Part shown: in pieces, positions 62,953-64,000 of the stretch | Position numbering within the stretch: position 1 is the first letter of the stretch | Layout of the letters: every line of letters starts with the position of its first letter | Origin: Flavobacterium lacustre | GTDB lineage: Bacteria > Bacteroidota > Bacteroidia > Flavobacteriales > Flavobacteriaceae | Direction: 5' to 3' | NCBI RefSeq assembly: GCF_027474525.2 | Contig: NZ_CP114882.2 | Span: 2,108,001 to 2,172,000 of the forward strand | Length of the DNA: 64,000 nucleotides | Position numbers and translations under genes: made by a program | The notes under the pieces: generated by a model | The model's input: only the letters and a program-made list of their open reading frames with translations | What the model was told of the DNA's origin: nothing | Database searches by the model: none

Positions 62953-64000
62953 TTATGATACTACTTCTTCCAGATTTTTATCAAAAGTTCTTTTTCCAAA
63001 TATAGCTTCTAAATCATCTTTGAAGATTACTTCTTTTTCAATTAGTATATCGGCTAATTGATTTAATTTATCTTTATTTTCTTCAAGAATTTCAATTGCT
63101 CTTTGGTATTGACTTTCAATTAGTAACGAGATTTCTTCGTCAATAACTTTTGCAGTTTCTTCAGAATAAGGTTTTGAGAAACTGTATTCACCTTGACCAG
63201 TAGAGTCATAATAAGTGACATTTCCTATTTTGTCGTTCAATCCGTAAATCGTAACCATAGCACGAGCTTGTTTGGTTACTTTTTCTAAATCACTCAAAGC
63301 ACCAGTTGAAATTCTGTTAAAAGTTACTTTTTCAGCAGCTCTTCCTCCCATTGTAGCGCACATTTCGTCCAACATTTGATCCGGACGAACAATTAAACGC
63401 TCTTCTGGTAAGTACCAAGCAGCACCAAGGCTTTGACCTCTGGGTACAATAGTTACTTTAATTAAAGGTGCAGCATGCTCTAACATCCAACTAACTGTTG
63501 CATGTCCCGCTTCATGAATTGCTATTGCTTTCTTTTCTTCGGGAGTAACAATTTTATTTTTCTTTTCTAAACCGCCTACAATTCTATCAACAGCATCAAG
63601 GAAATCTTGTTTGTCAACAGCAGTTTTATTATTTCGGGCAGCAATCAAAGCAGCTTCATTACATACATTTGCAATATCGGCTCCTGAAAAACCAGGTGTT
63701 TGTTTGGCTAAAAAGTCGGTATCTAATCCTTCAATTTTTTTCAAAGGAGCAAGATGTACTTTAAAGATTTCGGCTCTTTCTCTAATGTCTGGTAAGTCAA
63801 CAAATATTTGTCTGTCAAAACGACCTGCACGCATCAACGCTTTGTCAAGAACATCAGCTCTGTTTGTAGCGGCCAACACAATTACATTTGAATTAGTACC
63901 AAAACCATCCATTTCTGTCAGTAATTGATTTAATGTGTTTTCACGTTCGTCATTACCGCCTGACATATTGCTTTTTCCTCTTGCTCTACCTACAGCATCA
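62953..64000 (-). CDS. ftsH: ATP-dependent zinc metalloprotease FtsH, C-terminal part (cut by window edge)
   Basis: About 349 codons are visible. The AAA second region of homology (MRAGRFDRQIFVDLPD) with arginine fingers, then the protease domain with zinc motif IHEAGHATVSW and the third ligand region near RRAAEKVTFNRISTGA-like GGRAAEKVTF. The reading frame stays open to the window edge (DAVGRARGKSN before MSGGNDE), so the N-terminal membrane part lies outside. FtsH degrades damaged membrane proteins and regulators. Confidence 0.95.
   Translation of the reverse strand, partial: DAVGRARGKSNMSGGNDERENTLNQLLTEMDGFGTNSNVIVLAATNRADVLDKALMRAGRFDRQIFVDLPDIRERAEIFKVHLAPLKKIEGLDTDFLAKQTPGFSGADIANVCNEAALIAARNNKTAVDKQDFLDAVDRIVGGLEKKNKIVTPEEKKAIAIHEAGHATVSWMLEHAAPLIKVTIVPRGQSLGAAWYLPEERLIVRPDQMLDEMCATMGGRAAEKVTFNRISTGALSDLEKVTKQARAMVTIYGLNDKIGNVTYYDSTGQGEYSFSKPYSEETAKVIDEEISLLIESQYQRAIEILEENKDKLNQLADILIEKEVIFKDDLEAIFGKRTFDKNLEEVVS

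Noticed and set aside
1..64000. tRNA, rRNA, CRISPR, riboswitch or phage genes
   Set aside because: I looked for clover-leaf ends, regularly spaced repeats, known leader motifs and integrases and saw none. A covariance search could still find weak RNA elements.

Overview
The window comes from a low-GC member of the Bacteroidota, almost certainly a flavobacterium (Flavobacterium or a close relative). The evidence is A+T-rich intergenic DNA, at least twenty copies of the Bacteroidota -7 promoter box TAnnTTTG just upstream of start codons, few Shine-Dalgarno sequences, a fused cbb3 oxidase subunit CcoNO, and family-typical genes (DUF5606, DUF349, OstA-like, 2TM-domain and pRiA4b ORF-3-like proteins). 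It reads as ordinary chromosome. I saw no tRNA, rRNA, CRISPR array, phage or insertion sequence.

Layout. 1-9.6 kb holds an ABC ATPase fragment, a kinase-like unknown protein, a propeller lipoprotein, a 1244-residue outer-membrane protein (metallophosphoesterase + kinase-like region + D15 barrel), an HD-domain/PycTM fusion and a GAF protein. 9.7-16 kb carries small minus-strand units: NdpA-like nucleoid protein, acidic pRiA4b-type protein, ClC + HPP membrane proteins, a VOC protein, an acetyltransferase and a lipoprotein carbonic anhydrase. 16-22 kb has a TonB-dependent receptor, a secreted helical-repeat protein, and a LytS/LytTR two-component system with three 2TM domains. 22-26 kb encodes a CDP-alcohol phosphotransferase, heme A synthase, CCA-adding enzyme and Sua5/YrdC. 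26-31 kb is an envelope-glycan cluster with a Kdo-kinase-like protein and a GT9-GT2 fusion. 31-38.5 kb is housekeeping (dapD, ruvX, mqo, FUSC transporter, def, DUF5606, mazG).

38.5-49.5 kb is the best-defined functional unit: an FNR/CRP-type regulator divergent from ccoI, ccoS, ccoNO, ccoQ, ccoP, ccoG, ccoH and a SafE-like gene, followed by convergent hemN. Three palindromes of the form ATGAYANNTRTCAT lie exactly 36.5 bp from the last base of the -7 box of the ccoI, ccoS and hemN promoters. This is the geometry of an activator bound near -41.5. The first palindrome also sits where it should block the regulator's own promoter. The gene contents fit one low-oxygen programme: a high-affinity oxidase with its copper loading and heme supply.

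49.7-64 kb continues with a DUF349 protein, TPR protein + aroE, a class-III aminotransferase, an OstA-like protein, a GH13 lipoprotein, a lipoprotein Mn-type superoxide dismutase, a phospholipid operon (LUD, cdsA, psd, ACBP) and the 3' part of ftsH. Two places are above 300 bp without a gene: 49431-49742 (regulatory elements) and 51768-52158 (mostly featureless).

Most noteworthy: the conserved FNR-box geometry, the phosphoesterase/kinase-like/barrel protein, the HD-PycTM fusion, the 2TM-domain signalling cluster, and a structured intergenic element at 54418-54545.
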